A program made the position numbers and the translations under genes. Shown in pieces: positions 32,625 to 42,302 of a stretch of 64,000 nt of DNA. Positions within the stretch are counted from its first letter, which is position 1. Every line of letters begins with the position of its first letter. The notes beneath the pieces are model-generated. The model saw nothing but the letters and a program-made list of their open reading frames with translations. It had not been told where the DNA came from and ran no database searches. The DNA is taken from positions 1,736,001 through 1,800,000 of the forward strand of contig OZ253540.1 in the NCBI GenBank assembly GCA_965262485.1, given 5' to 3'. This DNA is from Bin87 sp965262485 (lineage in GTDB: Bacteria > Chloroflexota > Dehalococcoidia > Lucifugimonadales > UBA3495).

Positions 32625-34490
32625 CTATGGTCGCGGCGTGATTGCCGTTGTAACCAGACCCGGGTTCGGCGGGATAGCAACCCCAGCTGGAACGGTAACG
32701 TCGAACACGACCGGGAAACTGATCACGCCGCGCTCGGTGCGAGCATCATTGCTCACGGATTTGACCACCGCGTCCAACGTAACCCCCGGCAATGCTCCCA
32801 ACGTAACCGCCGCTGACGCTCCTTTTACGATTCGGTCCAGGTAATTGGTTTCCACCAACCCGAGCACCGATACGCGGCTCGGGTCCACCAACTGAATGAC
32901 TCGGGCGTCAACCGTCACTATGTCGCCGACGCTGATGGTACTCAGGGTAACCATGCCGTCGAAAGGCGCCCGCAAAATTGCGTTTGCGACATCATCCTGC
33001 GCCTGTTCGTAGGCAGTTTCCGCAGCTTCGATCCTGGCTTCTGCCAGCGCTATTTCCGCCGGTTCCGGTTCTTCAGTCAGTTTGTCACGGGCTTCCCGGG
33101 CGCTTTCGATCTCCTTGATAAGGGCATCCAGCGTTACGTGGTCGGGGCCTTCTTCCAACCGGTCCAGTTGGGATTGCGCGGATTCAAGAAGGAAACGGGC
33201 GCTTTCGGCGGTGGCCTGCAACAGTTTCAGCTCCAGTTGGTCGACGCCTTCCTCGGCTTCAAGCAGATCGCGGTCGGCGCGGTTGAGCCTGGCCTTGGCG
33301 ATCTCCACCGCGGCCTCCAGGCGACTGAGTTGAACCTGGTCTGGTCCCGCGAGCACATCGTTCAATTCGCGGTTCAGTCGGACGAGAGTGGCCTGCAGCT
33401 CAGTCACGTGGGCGATGGCTGCGGCGCGGTCGATTTCGTTGGGGCCGGCGAGCAGGTCGGCAACCTCTTTCCGCCAATCGTTGACGGACTGCCTGGCTAC
33501 ATCCACCGCTGCCTGCAAGCCGTTGAATTGCACCACGTCGAAATTTTGGCCCGGTTCCAGGTGGCTTGGGCTTTCATCGTAAATGCGGATTTGGAACTCA
33601 TTAAAATCGTCCTCGACCTTATCCAGTTCCACCTCAGCTACCGCCAATGCCGTTCGCGCCTTCGCCAGCTCCTCAGCATGCCTTGCGTCAAATTCAAGGA
33701 CAGCGTCCTCGGCATGATCCAGGTCGGAACGAGTGCGGGAAATCGCGGTTCTTTTTTGCCCGACGCTCTCGTTGTACCTCGGCAGGAAGTCGTTCACGGC
33801 GTCTTCCGCGTCGTCCAGCGCCAGCTTGGTGGCGGACCATTTTTCCAGGGCCTCGGCGAAATTTTCGCTGTAACCGTCGGCGAAATCGGACACGGCTTCG
33901 TCGGCCTGCTCCAGGTTGGCCGCCGCGTCAGCCACTGATTTGCGCGCCGTACCCAGCTCAACGTTGTAATTCACCTGATAATCGTCCAGCCGTTTTTGCG
34001 CGGTGTCCAGCGCTACTTCGGCGTTGGCAAGGTCACTTTCCGCTCGCGCCTTGACCAGTGGATCGCCCGATTGCAAGCCTCTCAACGCGTCCGGGCCGTC
34101 TTGTGCCGCTTCCAGGTTTACCCTGGCCTGAGCAGCCACCTGTTGCAACGAGGTAAGGGTTTTGGCGTCCAGGGTAGCGAGGACGTCGCCCTCGGACACC
34201 ATGTCTCCCACGGCGATGTTCATTGCGCCGATCTCTCCGGGAACCTGGAATGATAGATCTGCGCTGATGGGGAACACCAACTCGCTGCGTACCCGAATCT
34301 CATTGCTAACCGAACGGCTGCCAGACGGGCCCGAGGGCGATCCTCCGGGAGATTGCCCGGCCGGTTCGGTAGCATCAGTTTCGCCACCGCAGGCGACGAC
34401 CGCGATCAATAGGCCAACGGACGCGGTCAGAAGAACGGTTCGACCAATTTTGGCAGTTGCCAGCTGCATTTTGGCACGTAGGAATTTCAA
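32625..34490 (-). CDS. RND efflux periplasmic adaptor lipoprotein (HlyD/MFP family)
   Basis: 621 residues. Signal peptide with lipobox VVAC (LLIAVVACGG). A biotinyl-lipoyl-like half (GEIGAMNIAVGDMVSEGDVL) is followed by a very long helical hairpin, about 400 residues of Ala/Glu/Lys/Leu heptads, much longer than the usual 100-150. Then come the returning lipoyl half (LRAPFDGMVTLSTISVGDIV) and a beta-barrel (GLVETNYLDRIVKGASAAVT). It links the inner-membrane pump to the outside. It starts 44 bases after the permease stop. The oversized coiled coil suggests a long reach through the envelope. The start is a TTG with GAGG upstream; an ATG at 34469 is possible. Confidence 0.88.
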   Translation of the reverse strand: MKFLRAKMQLATAKIGRTVLLTASVGLLIAVVACGGETDATEPAGQSPGGSPSGPSGSRSVSNEIRVRSELVFPISADLSFQVPGEIGAMNIAVGDMVSEGDVLATLDAKTLTSLQQVAAQARVNLEAAQDGPDALRGLQSGDPLVKARAESDLANAEVALDTAQKRLDDYQVNYNVELGTARKSVADAAANLEQADEAVSDFADGYSENFAEALEKWSATKLALDDAEDAVNDFLPRYNESVGQKRTAISRTRSDLDHAEDAVLEFDARHAEELAKARTALAVAEVELDKVEDDFNEFQIRIYDESPSHLEPGQNFDVVQFNGLQAAVDVARQSVNDWRKEVADLLAGPNEIDRAAAIAHVTELQATLVRLNRELNDVLAGPDQVQLSRLEAAVEIAKARLNRADRDLLEAEEGVDQLELKLLQATAESARFLLESAQSQLDRLEEGPDHVTLDALIKEIESAREARDKLTEEPEPAEIALAEARIEAAETAYEQAQDDVANAILRAPFDGMVTLSTISVGDIVTVDARVIQLVDPSRVSVLGLVETNYLDRIVKGASAAVTLGALPGVTLDAVVKSVSNDARTERGVISFPVVFDVTVPAGVAIPPNPGLVTTAITPRP

Positions 34491-34534
34491 GGGAATTGCC
34501 TCAATTTACGGTGTGGTGGAAACAATTTCGGCAG

Positions 34535-37500
34535 TCAGTCGGTGTTTTGAGTCGGTCTATCGAGGGGTTGGATGGTGGGTTGCCCGGTCCGACGCCCAAT
34601 CAGGCTCATGATGCGGTGATACGCGTTGGGGATAGAATCCTCCAGCAGCAAGTATACGACCGGAACGGCAACCAGAGTGAGGAACGTGGCGCTCACGAGG
34701 CCACCGATGACCACCGTGGCCAACTCGGCTCCAACCAAACCGCTGGCGTCGCTCAAAGCCAGTGGAATCAGAGCCAGTATAGTGGTGAATGCGGTCATCA
34801 GGATTGGCCTGACTCTCGTGCGGCCCGCTTCCATCACGGCTTCCAGCGGAGGCAGCCCGCGGTTGCGCAACTGATTGACGAACGTGAGGAACACAATGGC
34901 GTTGGTTACGACGATGCCGATCAGGAACAGGAACCCCATCAGCGCCGGCAAACTCAACGACAGGTCGGCCAACACCAGTGCGACGAGGCCGCCCACGATC
35001 GCCAGCGGCATACTGAGCACCACGATAAAAGGCACTTTCAATGAGCCCAGGGTGGCAACCATCACCAGATAAACCAGGGAAACGCCGATGATCATTGCAA
35101 CGTACACGTTGGAAAATTCCTCACGGATGTCGCTGAAGACGCCACCGGTGCGGACCCGTACTCCGGGAGGTAGTTGGGCGCTGGCGACAATGTTGTCGAT
35201 ACGTTCACCAATGGCTCCGGCGTCGCGGTCGGCGAGACTGCCGGAGATGGTGGCTGAACGATTGCCCTCGTAGTGGGTGACCGACTGTGGGCCCAATGTG
35301 TTGCGGGTGTCGGATACGCTGCTCAGCGGGATGACACCAGCGCTGGCGGCTATCGGGAGCTGCTGCAAGGCGGAGTGCGTGTTGACAGCGGTAGCCACGC
35401 CCCGAACCACCAGGTCCAGTGTGTCACCCTCCAGGTTAACTTCCGCAACGTCCGAACCATTCACCCAGGTTCTGATCTGATTGGCAACGTTTTGAGTGGA
35501 CAGTCCATACCGGCCCGCGTCATCGGGGTTGATTGCAATGGTCAGCTCTTCTTTGCCGTCAACAATGTTGGTGCGGACGTTACGCACTCCGGGGTCTTTT
35601 TCGATTTCTTCCTGCAGGATACTGGCGGCGGTTCGGACGTCAGCGTAGTTGGAACCCGTTAGGGTGAGTCGAAAGCCGCCGCTACGCGGACCGCCCTCGT
35701 CGGAGAAAACGCGAACGGTCGTCTGCTCGTTTCCCGTCAGTCTGGCGCGCAATTGTTCGTCCAGATCGGCGGGAGCGCCGTCCGTCAGCGCGACGTTGAA
35801 ACCGGCTCGGTCGTATGAAGCATCGCCGGCGCTGGGGCCAAAGCTTCTGCTACCCGAACCCAACGTCGCCTGATAACTTTCGATGTAACCTTGCTCCAGA
35901 TACTCGTCCAACACCTGTTCGACCGACCTGACCTCGCGGTAGAGTAACCCGGTCGAGGGACTTTCGTTCAGAGTGACATCGACCCGGATTGCTTCCGTGG
36001 CTCCACCGGAAAACAGCTCGATGGGCAACAGCAGTATCAGGGACAGGCTCGCCAATACGACGGCGATGCACGACACAACGGTTGCCACACGGAATCGCAG
36101 CGCCAGCTTGAGTATGGGCAGGTAGATCCTTTGCAGCCACGTAGTGCTGTCCGCTGCGCTGGGCTCATTTGCCATGTCGCCCTGCTTGAGAAAAAACGAC
36201 GCCAGCACGGGTACAGCCGTCAGCGCCACCAGTGTTGAGGCGACCAGCGAAACGCACACGGTTTGAGCGAAAGGAAGGAAGAATTGGCCCACCACGCCGG
36301 GCAGGAACCCCAGAGGCACGAACACCGCTACCGTGGTTAAAGTGGATGCCACGATTGCCGCGCTGACTTCCTGCGTCGCTTCTATCACCGCCGATGACCG
36401 CGATGATCCCAGCTGGATGTGCCGGTAGATGTTCTCCAACACTACGATGCTGTCGTCCACGATACGGCCGACCGCGATCGCCAATCCCGCCAGGCTCATG
36501 AAGTTCAGCGTCCAGTTGAAAATGGCCATTACAACCATCGTCAGCATGATGCTCAACGGTATTGAGACCGCGATGATGATGGTGGGCCGCAGACTGTTGA
36601 CAAAGCTGCCCAGCATCGGGCGTCGGAATTGGAGCAGGAACAGGAAAACGGCGAGGACTGCGAAGGCGAACCCCTGGAACCCTTGCGCCAATACTTTACT
36701 CAGCTCCTGTTCGAGGCGGGGCGCCTGGCTCTCCAGAATTTTCATACTAATATCGGGCGGCAGCTCTCCTGACAACTCCGCTAACGCAATTTCAATATCG
36801 CGGGTCAACTCTATGGTGTTTCCGTCGGGGCTTTTTTGAACTTCCAACCCGACGCTGGGCTGGCCGTTGGTACGTGAAACAGTGGCGGCTTCCGGCGTAG
36901 AAATCCGAACTTCCGCCACGTCCGAGATTCGGACCGGTGTGGCGGATGACGGCGATGCAGAGCGTGACCCCGTGCCCGGCTCCGCCCGCGCAAACCCCAC
37001 CGGAAGGTTGGCAATGGCGTCCAGGCTGGTGTAACCGTAAAATGCCCGGAGAGACACCTGCCGGCCGTCGGTCACCAGGCTGCCGGCGGTAACGTCCACC
37101 TCATGCCCCTGGATCGCGCCAATCACCCCTTGCAGTGTCAATCCGTAGGTGTCCAGCAAATCAGGATCCACCGTCACAAATACCTGTTCGTTGACTCCGC
37201 CCTCCAGCTCTACGGAATAGACTCCGGAAACTGACTTTAGCCGCGGCGCTATCTGCCCTTCGATGATTGTCAGCAGGTCTGGGATGTCGCGTTCCCCCGA
37301 AACGCTCAGCTCCATCACCGGCCGCTGATTAGGGGTCAATTCAAAGATTCGGGGATCGCCGGCATGGTCGGGCAATCTCACGCCGGCCACCCGGCTGATG
37401 ATTTCGGCCTCCGCCTCCTCGATGTTGGCGTTGGTTTCGAAGCTGGCCTGAACAGTGGATCTGCTGGCGCTGGAAGTGGACGTGAGTTCCTTCAGTCCAT

Positions 37501-37726
37501 CCATTCCGATGATCACGTTTTCTATCGGGGTAGTTACGTTCTCCGCGACCTCCCTGGGGGCGCCCTGTTGGTATGAGGTTACGACGTTGATGACTTTCAG
37601 GCTGATTTCCGGGAACAACTCCTGCTGAAGTTGCTGGTAGCCGTAAACCCCGGCCGCGATAATCAAAGCCAACGCCATGATGGTAACCGACCGTCGGCTC
37701 AACGCTAGTTTGGACAGAACTATCAT
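34535..37726 (-). CDS. RND-family efflux permease (AcrB/HAE1-like)
   Basis: 1,063 residues from the ATG at 37726 with AGGTG upstream; a GTG three codons earlier is in frame. Helix 1 (SVTIMALALIIAAGVYGYQQ) is followed by the first periplasmic loop, then 11 more helices. FMSLAGLAIAVGRIVDDSIVVLENIYR is the helix 4 region carrying the proton-relay Asp pair. The second half repeats the plan (PALMGFLFLIGIVVTNAIVF). It takes substrates from periplasm or membrane and drives them out with the proton gradient. It is first gene of a two-gene unit with the adaptor; no outer-membrane channel gene is nearby, consistent with a monoderm-like envelope. Confidence 0.93.
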   Translation of the reverse strand: MIVLSKLALSRRSVTIMALALIIAAGVYGYQQLQQELFPEISLKVINVVTSYQQGAPREVAENVTTPIENVIIGMDGLKELTSTSSASRSTVQASFETNANIEEAEAEIISRVAGVRLPDHAGDPRIFELTPNQRPVMELSVSGERDIPDLLTIIEGQIAPRLKSVSGVYSVELEGGVNEQVFVTVDPDLLDTYGLTLQGVIGAIQGHEVDVTAGSLVTDGRQVSLRAFYGYTSLDAIANLPVGFARAEPGTGSRSASPSSATPVRISDVAEVRISTPEAATVSRTNGQPSVGLEVQKSPDGNTIELTRDIEIALAELSGELPPDISMKILESQAPRLEQELSKVLAQGFQGFAFAVLAVFLFLLQFRRPMLGSFVNSLRPTIIIAVSIPLSIMLTMVVMAIFNWTLNFMSLAGLAIAVGRIVDDSIVVLENIYRHIQLGSSRSSAVIEATQEVSAAIVASTLTTVAVFVPLGFLPGVVGQFFLPFAQTVCVSLVASTLVALTAVPVLASFFLKQGDMANEPSAADSTTWLQRIYLPILKLALRFRVATVVSCIAVVLASLSLILLLPIELFSGGATEAIRVDVTLNESPSTGLLYREVRSVEQVLDEYLEQGYIESYQATLGSGSRSFGPSAGDASYDRAGFNVALTDGAPADLDEQLRARLTGNEQTTVRVFSDEGGPRSGGFRLTLTGSNYADVRTAASILQEEIEKDPGVRNVRTNIVDGKEELTIAINPDDAGRYGLSTQNVANQIRTWVNGSDVAEVNLEGDTLDLVVRGVATAVNTHSALQQLPIAASAGVIPLSSVSDTRNTLGPQSVTHYEGNRSATISGSLADRDAGAIGERIDNIVASAQLPPGVRVRTGGVFSDIREEFSNVYVAMIIGVSLVYLVMVATLGSLKVPFIVVLSMPLAIVGGLVALVLADLSLSLPALMGFLFLIGIVVTNAIVFLTFVNQLRNRGLPPLEAVMEAGRTRVRPILMTAFTTILALIPLALSDASGLVGAELATVVIGGLVSATFLTLVAVPVVYLLLEDSIPNAYHRIMSLIGRRTGQPTIQPLDRPTQNTD

Positions 37727-37830
37727 AATTCGCACCTGGCGCCGGAAACATCAACGCCTGGGTAATACTATCGGAAACCTGCGCCTGGCATTAAACCAAA
37801 TGCGGCCCCGCTCAGGGCAAACGCATTCTC

Positions 37831-37937
37831 CCCGTCATTCCCGCGAAAGCGGGAATCCAATGACCGAATTCGTTAATAACGTTTTCGATTTGTTAACCTT
37901 ACGACCTATGGATTCCGGCTTTCGCCGGAATGACGGA
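37831..37937. repeat. inverted-repeat element, family E (copy 2)
   Basis: CCGTCATTCCCGCGAAAGCG then GGAATCCAATGACCGAATTC, and at the other end GGATTCCGGCTTTCGCCGGA then ATGACGG. The ends are inverted, with each arm itself a hairpin. The middle GACCGAATTCGTTAAT matches GGCCGAAGTCGTTAAT of copy 1. It sits upstream of the RND operon. Confidence 0.75.
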
Positions 37938-37989
37938 ATGAATTTCAAAATGTCAACACTGCCTAGTATTCTGTTTGTTGATTGCAAAG

Positions 37990-38185
37990 ATAATGTGAAG
38001 GGCGGACGTTTACGCACCCTCCGGCGGTGATTGTAACCGAATGGTCATCATTATAATGGGTAACCGGCGATGGACCCACAGTGGTCTTTACGTCGCTAAC
38101 TGAACCCAACCGAGCCAGGCCCAACGGCCCGCCGATGGGGAGGTTTTGCAACTCTTCGATTTCGTCCACGCTTTCTCTATGAGGG
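37990..38185 (-). pseudogene. remnant of a second RND permease
   Basis: The minus-strand frame reads LQNLPIGGPLGLARLGSVSD then VKTTVGPSPVTHYNDDHSVTI. This parallels LQQLPIAASAGVIPLSSVSD and RNTLGPQSVTHYEGNRSATI in the intact permease next door. Only about 60 residues survive, with repeat DNA and a start-less edge on either side. It points to an earlier tandem duplication of the pump gene. Confidence 0.65.
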
Positions 38186-38368
38186 CGTGTGGCAAACGCC
38201 CAAATATGCACCCCTGGGTTCTTGGGGTGTGGGAGAGGTGATGGTTACGCTGGGCGAATGAGTAAAAAAACCTTTTGACCGATTACCCTCTGGTCGCCCT
38301 GGCTGCCCGCCGGCGACTGAACTACCAACCGGCGCCGCTCCAACACGCGCCAGGCAGGGCAGATGCTC

Positions 38369-39361
38369 TCATTCCGGAGCGTTTGCCCTGATAATCTGTT
38401 GCGCAGTTACGAAAGGGTCCGTACCCCCAAGCCGCGGCGCGATGATAGGCAGCGTGACGCCGGCGTCTCGATATTCCTGCAACCGCTCCCGACGCTCGCC
38501 GGCCCCAGCAGGGAGCGACATTCTTCGGATTAGTCCCTCCGGCACCAGCCCCTCCGCTTCCGCAACGTTCCCCTGGCGCCACGCCTGCCGCACCAACTGA
38601 ACTTCATCGGCGTATCCGGCTTCAGCCATCAAGCGGCGGTATCTGGGAAACCGGCCAGCGTAGGTAGCCACCGTCCGGCGCATCCCCGCGCCGTCATCTC
38701 CCGGCCCAGACACCGACAACAGGGTTGCCAGCTCGACATTAGCGGCATCACGACCAGACCTGGCCGCTCCGATGGATACGTGCTGCGCCGCCGTGCGGGC
38801 GTGTTCCGGCGTACTCCAGGTTAGCAGCGCTCCTTCGCTGATTTCGCCGGCGATTTCCAACATCCTGGGGAACACCGCTGACAGATAGATCGGTACCCGT
38901 GGGCGGAAAGTCGGGAAATGCAGATCGAAGGACCGGATATTCAGGACTTCGCCGGCGAAATCATTGACCACACCATCGCGCATCAAATCACGCACGATAT
39001 TTACGGTATCCCGCACGCGGGGAATCGCCCCGGAAAACTCCAGGCCATGTTCCGGTTCCACCTGAACCTTGTGGCTGCTGCCCAACCCCAGGATGAACCG
39101 CCCGTTTGAAAAGCTGTCCACACATGCCGCCGCCATTGCAATGGTGGGCGCGCTGCGCACGAACACGCTGCTGATGCTGGTTCCAAGCAGGATGCGTTTA
39201 GTGTTCAACGCGCAGGCCGTCAGTATGGAAAACTGGTCTCCACCGTGTCCTTCCGCCACCCATGCCGATTCATACCCCAGCTCTTCGGCGAGCCGCACGC
39301 ATTCCACCACTTCCGGCGGCGACATCCCGCCGCCGGTGAACGCAACACCCAGTCTTTCCAT
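38369..39361 (-). CDS. LLM-class (F420/FMN-dependent) oxidoreductase
   Basis: 330 residues. A luciferase-like TIM barrel: GVAFTGGGMSPPEVVECVRL, ESAWVAEGHGGDQFSILTAC, LLGTSISSVFVRSAPTIAMA and NGRFILGLGSSHKVQVEPEH. The last, with GLGSSH and the following E/H, resembles the F420-dependent methylenetetrahydromethanopterin-reductase-like branch. It is last of five minus-strand genes that start at 43352 with another LLM gene. The substrate is unknown; likely oxidation or reduction of an organic or sulfonate compound. Confidence 0.88.
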   Translation of the reverse strand: MERLGVAFTGGGMSPPEVVECVRLAEELGYESAWVAEGHGGDQFSILTACALNTKRILLGTSISSVFVRSAPTIAMAAACVDSFSNGRFILGLGSSHKVQVEPEHGLEFSGAIPRVRDTVNIVRDLMRDGVVNDFAGEVLNIRSFDLHFPTFRPRVPIYLSAVFPRMLEIAGEISEGALLTWSTPEHARTAAQHVSIGAARSGRDAANVELATLLSVSGPGDDGAGMRRTVATYAGRFPRYRRLMAEAGYADEVQLVRQAWRQGNVAEAEGLVPEGLIRRMSLPAGAGERRERLQEYRDAGVTLPIIAPRLGGTDPFVTAQQIIRANAPE

Positions 39362-39402
39362 GTCCAGCCTCGAATATCCCCGCCGCCGTCAGCCCCGCCT
39401 GG

Positions 39403-40248
39403 TCACGGCGCAGCCGAAATTTCAGTCCCGCCGGTCTCCCAGGTTAGCAATACCTCTCGCACCGGCTTGAGCCAACGGGGTGTCAGCCCCGTGGAATCAC
39501 GGTCATACAACTGTTCCAGGTTGGACGCAACCAGTCTTCTGGCATCGTCGCTGGCGTCGTCCAGTTGCGCCATAGCAAACTCTATCGCCTGTTCGGCCGA
39601 TAAACCGCCGGCCGCCGCCGGCAACCACCACGGCAACTCGGGCAACGGCTGGATGTGGGGCAGCAATCCCAATTCCCAAAGCACCGCCGCTAATTCGGGC
39701 AGTCCGGGCAACCGTGGCGGAGATTCTCCGTACAACACCTGGCGCAATCCGGAATGTAGATCTCCGGGCGTCGGGCGCCAAACGGTTATCATCACGCGGC
39801 GCGCCGCGCTGTTGTGCAACTTCGTGATGAACGGAGCTATCTCCCGCACAAAATACGTTACGTCGGAAAGCGTCACCACATCGCCGCCCGCCGGGGATTC
39901 CATCCACCAGTCGCCGGTGGCCTCGGCGTTCGTAATTCCGGCTTCGTCGCGGGCGGCGAGGAACTGGGCCCGCATCCCCTCTGAAGGTTCCACCAACTCC
40001 ACGCTGCCAACCCGGGCCGCCAACGCCAGCGAGACCCGTCCGGCGCCTCCGCCTACGTCGATCAACCGGTCACCCGGCTGCAGGTAACCGGCCAGAACGC
40101 CCAGGTTCCCGCCCAGATCCCGCAGCGGGTCCAGGCGAAACAGTTCCGCCATGCCGCCCCAGGGATCCCCCGGATCATTGACTCCGGACAACCATTCCCG
40201 GCTCATGGCCGCGTCATATACGGCGGCGTAATCGGCGGTGGCGGTCAT
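39403..40248 (-). CDS. class I SAM-dependent methyltransferase
   Basis: 281 residues. Motif I is LIDVGGGAGRVSLALAAR (about residues 60-77), motif II VELVEPSEGM with the ribose-binding Glu, and post-I AEATGDWW. Motif IV-like DVVTLSDVTYFVREIAPFI follows. The C-terminal third (WLPAAAGGLSAEQAIEFAMA) is helical and not diagnostic. The substrate cannot be inferred. It lies 23 bases after the quinone oxidoreductase-like gene upstream and 41 bases before the LLM gene, so probably co-transcribed. The start is an ATG with weak ribosome-binding sequence. Confidence 0.85.
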   Translation of the reverse strand: MTATADYAAVYDAAMSREWLSGVNDPGDPWGGMAELFRLDPLRDLGGNLGVLAGYLQPGDRLIDVGGGAGRVSLALAARVGSVELVEPSEGMRAQFLAARDEAGITNAEATGDWWMESPAGGDVVTLSDVTYFVREIAPFITKLHNSAARRVMITVWRPTPGDLHSGLRQVLYGESPPRLPGLPELAAVLWELGLLPHIQPLPELPWWLPAAAGGLSAEQAIEFAMAQLDDASDDARRLVASNLEQLYDRDSTGLTPRWLKPVREVLLTWETGGTEISAAP

Positions 40249-40271
40249 CAGGTTCAGCGTCCCGGCGCCAG

Positions 40272-41243
40272 CTACGGCGTCAGGATTACCTTACCCCTGG
40301 TGCCGCGGGAAGCCAGATGCTGGTGAGCGCTGGGCGCCTCCTCCATCGGTAGTACACGATCCACAATCAGCTTCAGCCGGCCGTCGGTGATCATCGGCCC
40401 CAGTTCTTGCATGGCTCCCTGGTGGTCCAGCGAACCGATGGGTGAGCGACCCATGCTGAACCCGATGACCGTTCGGTTCACCGTGGTAATATCCGCCGCC
40501 GCCAGATTGGCCGGCTGCCCGCTGGCGTTGCCGTAGCTAACCAGCCGGCCGTAGGATGCCACGCAGCGCACCGATTTCTCCAGCACCGGCCCGCCGACGC
40601 ATTCCAGCACCAGCGCCACGCCCCGGCCGTCGGTCAGCGACTTCACCGCTTCCTCAAAATCCGCTTCCGTGTAGTTGATGGCAACGTCCGCGCCGAGAGA
40701 ACGGCATAGTTCCAATTTGTCCTCAGTAGAGGCGGTAACCACGACGCGGGCTCCCCATTCTTTCGCCAACTGTATCGCTATCGTGCCCACGCCCGATGCG
40801 CCGGCCTGGATCAGCACCGTGTCGCCGGGTTGCATACCGCCACGGGTATTCAACAGGTGGTAGGACGTGAGGAACGTAATGGGCATACCGCCGGCGTGAA
40901 CCGGATCAATTCCGTCGGGATAGGGGAAAACAAAATTGGAGTTCACCGCCACCAACTCGGCCTGCCCCTGGGGTCCCATCGCCATCACGCGTTGGCCCAC
41001 AGCAAGGCGACCGTCGGTTACGTCCGATCCCAGGGCGGCAATCGTGCCGGCAGCCTCCAGACCCAGCGTGGCCGGCAAGTCCGGCCCGGGGTAATTCCCC
41101 TGCCGGCGCATGATGTCGGCGTAATTGACCCCCGCCGAATCAACCTTAATCAGGACCTGATGCCGGCTGGGTTGAGGTTCCGGTACGTCCTTCCATTGCA
41201 GGACGTCCACGCCGCCGTATTCTTCGATTCGCAAGGCTTTCAT
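40272..41243 (-). CDS. NADPH:quinone oxidoreductase-like (medium-chain dehydrogenase)
   Basis: 323 residues, zinc-free MDR: MKALRIEEYGGVDVLQWKDV at the start, DSAGVNYADIMRRQGNYPGP and LGLEAAGTIAALGSDVTD. The cofactor motif is GASGVGTIAIQLAKEWGARV, with the NADPH-type sequence VTASTEDKLELCRSLGADVAI after it. Substrates are quinones, enones or alkenals, reduced with NADPH. The gene is preceded by AGGAGAACC in the minus-strand leader and fits an operon with the dehydrogenase upstream (31-bp gap). Confidence 0.9.
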   Translation of the reverse strand: MKALRIEEYGGVDVLQWKDVPEPQPSRHQVLIKVDSAGVNYADIMRRQGNYPGPDLPATLGLEAAGTIAALGSDVTDGRLAVGQRVMAMGPQGQAELVAVNSNFVFPYPDGIDPVHAGGMPITFLTSYHLLNTRGGMQPGDTVLIQAGASGVGTIAIQLAKEWGARVVVTASTEDKLELCRSLGADVAINYTEADFEEAVKSLTDGRGVALVLECVGGPVLEKSVRCVASYGRLVSYGNASGQPANLAAADITTVNRTVIGFSMGRSPIGSLDHQGAMQELGPMITDGRLKLIVDRVLPMEEAPSAHQHLASRGTRGKVILTP

Positions 41244-41274
41244 TTGAAGGTTCTCCTGAATTGAGCAGCGGCAA

Positions 41275-42264
41275 TCAGGCGGGGCCGCGCAGATTACCGG
41301 CTTCCAGAACGTCGGGATTGATCACCCGCACCGGTTCCCCGGCCGCAAAGGCCCGAATGTTTTCGACCACGCCGGAATAAAAGGCGCGGTACCCGTCATC
41401 CGTAACATACCCCACGTGGGGCGTGATCAATGTGTTGTCCAGCGCGAGGAACGGGTGGTCGGCGGGCAGTGGTTCGACGTCGAAGGTATCCAGAGCGGCG
41501 CCGCCGATGGCCCTGCTCTCCAAGGCGCTGATCAATGCCGGCTCGTCGACGATTGGGCCGCGTGAGATGTTGACCAGTATGGCCGTGTTTTTCATCAGGC
41601 CGATTTCAGGCGCGCCCACGAGTCCCCGCGTGCGGTCGCTCAGACGAACGTGTACCGAAACAACGTCACCTTCGCTGAACAGAGTGTCCTTGTCAACCAG
41701 CGTCGCGCCGCATTCAGCAGCCCGTTCGGCGGTCAGGTTCTGGCTCCAGGCAATCACCCGCATGTCGAACGCATTCCCCACGCGAGCAACCAGGGAACCG
41801 ATGTGTCCCAACCCCAGCAGCGCCAGGGTTTTGCCCTGCAGCCCCGTACCCACGTAGGATCCCCACTTGCCTTCGGCCCGCGTGAGTCGGTCTTCTTCGG
41901 AGATGCGGCGCAGTAATCCAATTATCAGGCCCCAGGTCAGTTCGGTCGGACCTTCACCCGCGCCCTGGGTGCCGCACACAGTGATACCCAACTCGGTGGC
42001 GGCCTCCATGTCAAATGATGCGTTCCTGGCTCCGGTTGTGATCAGGCACCGCAGTTTGGGTAGTCGCTGGAGCAACGACCTTGGGAAAGCGGTTCGCTCT
42101 CGCATACCCATCACCACGTCGAAATCAGCGAGCCGCTCCGCCAGCGCTCCCTCCTCATTCAGGTGATCCGCAAAGAACGACACCTCAACGCCGGCCGGCA
42201 GCGATGGCCAGTCGGCAAAATCGGCGGCAACGCTCTGGTAATCATCAAGAACAGCTACTTTCAT
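41275..42264 (-). CDS. D-2-hydroxyacid dehydrogenase family protein
   Basis: 329 residues. NAD domain LALLGLGHIGSLVARVGNAF, then the catalytic Arg in ILVNISRGPIVDEPALISAL, acid in LDTFDVEPLPADHP, and His in LITPHVGYVTDDGYRA. The N-terminus MKVAVLDDYQSVAADFADWP matches the branch usually annotated as 2-hydroxyacid dehydrogenase/phosphoglycerate-dehydrogenase-like. It lacks ACT domains. It reduces a 2-oxoacid or oxidises a D-2-hydroxyacid. It is the second gene of the five-gene run. A true SerA is already present elsewhere, so this one likely has a catabolic role. Confidence 0.9.
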   Translation of the reverse strand: MKVAVLDDYQSVAADFADWPSLPAGVEVSFFADHLNEEGALAERLADFDVVMGMRERTAFPRSLLQRLPKLRCLITTGARNASFDMEAATELGITVCGTQGAGEGPTELTWGLIIGLLRRISEEDRLTRAEGKWGSYVGTGLQGKTLALLGLGHIGSLVARVGNAFDMRVIAWSQNLTAERAAECGATLVDKDTLFSEGDVVSVHVRLSDRTRGLVGAPEIGLMKNTAILVNISRGPIVDEPALISALESRAIGGAALDTFDVEPLPADHPFLALDNTLITPHVGYVTDDGYRAFYSGVVENIRAFAAGEPVRVINPDVLEAGNLRGPA

Positions 42265-42302
42265 GTTATGGAACCCCCGGGCAACAACTCGTGCGTGAAT
42301 AA

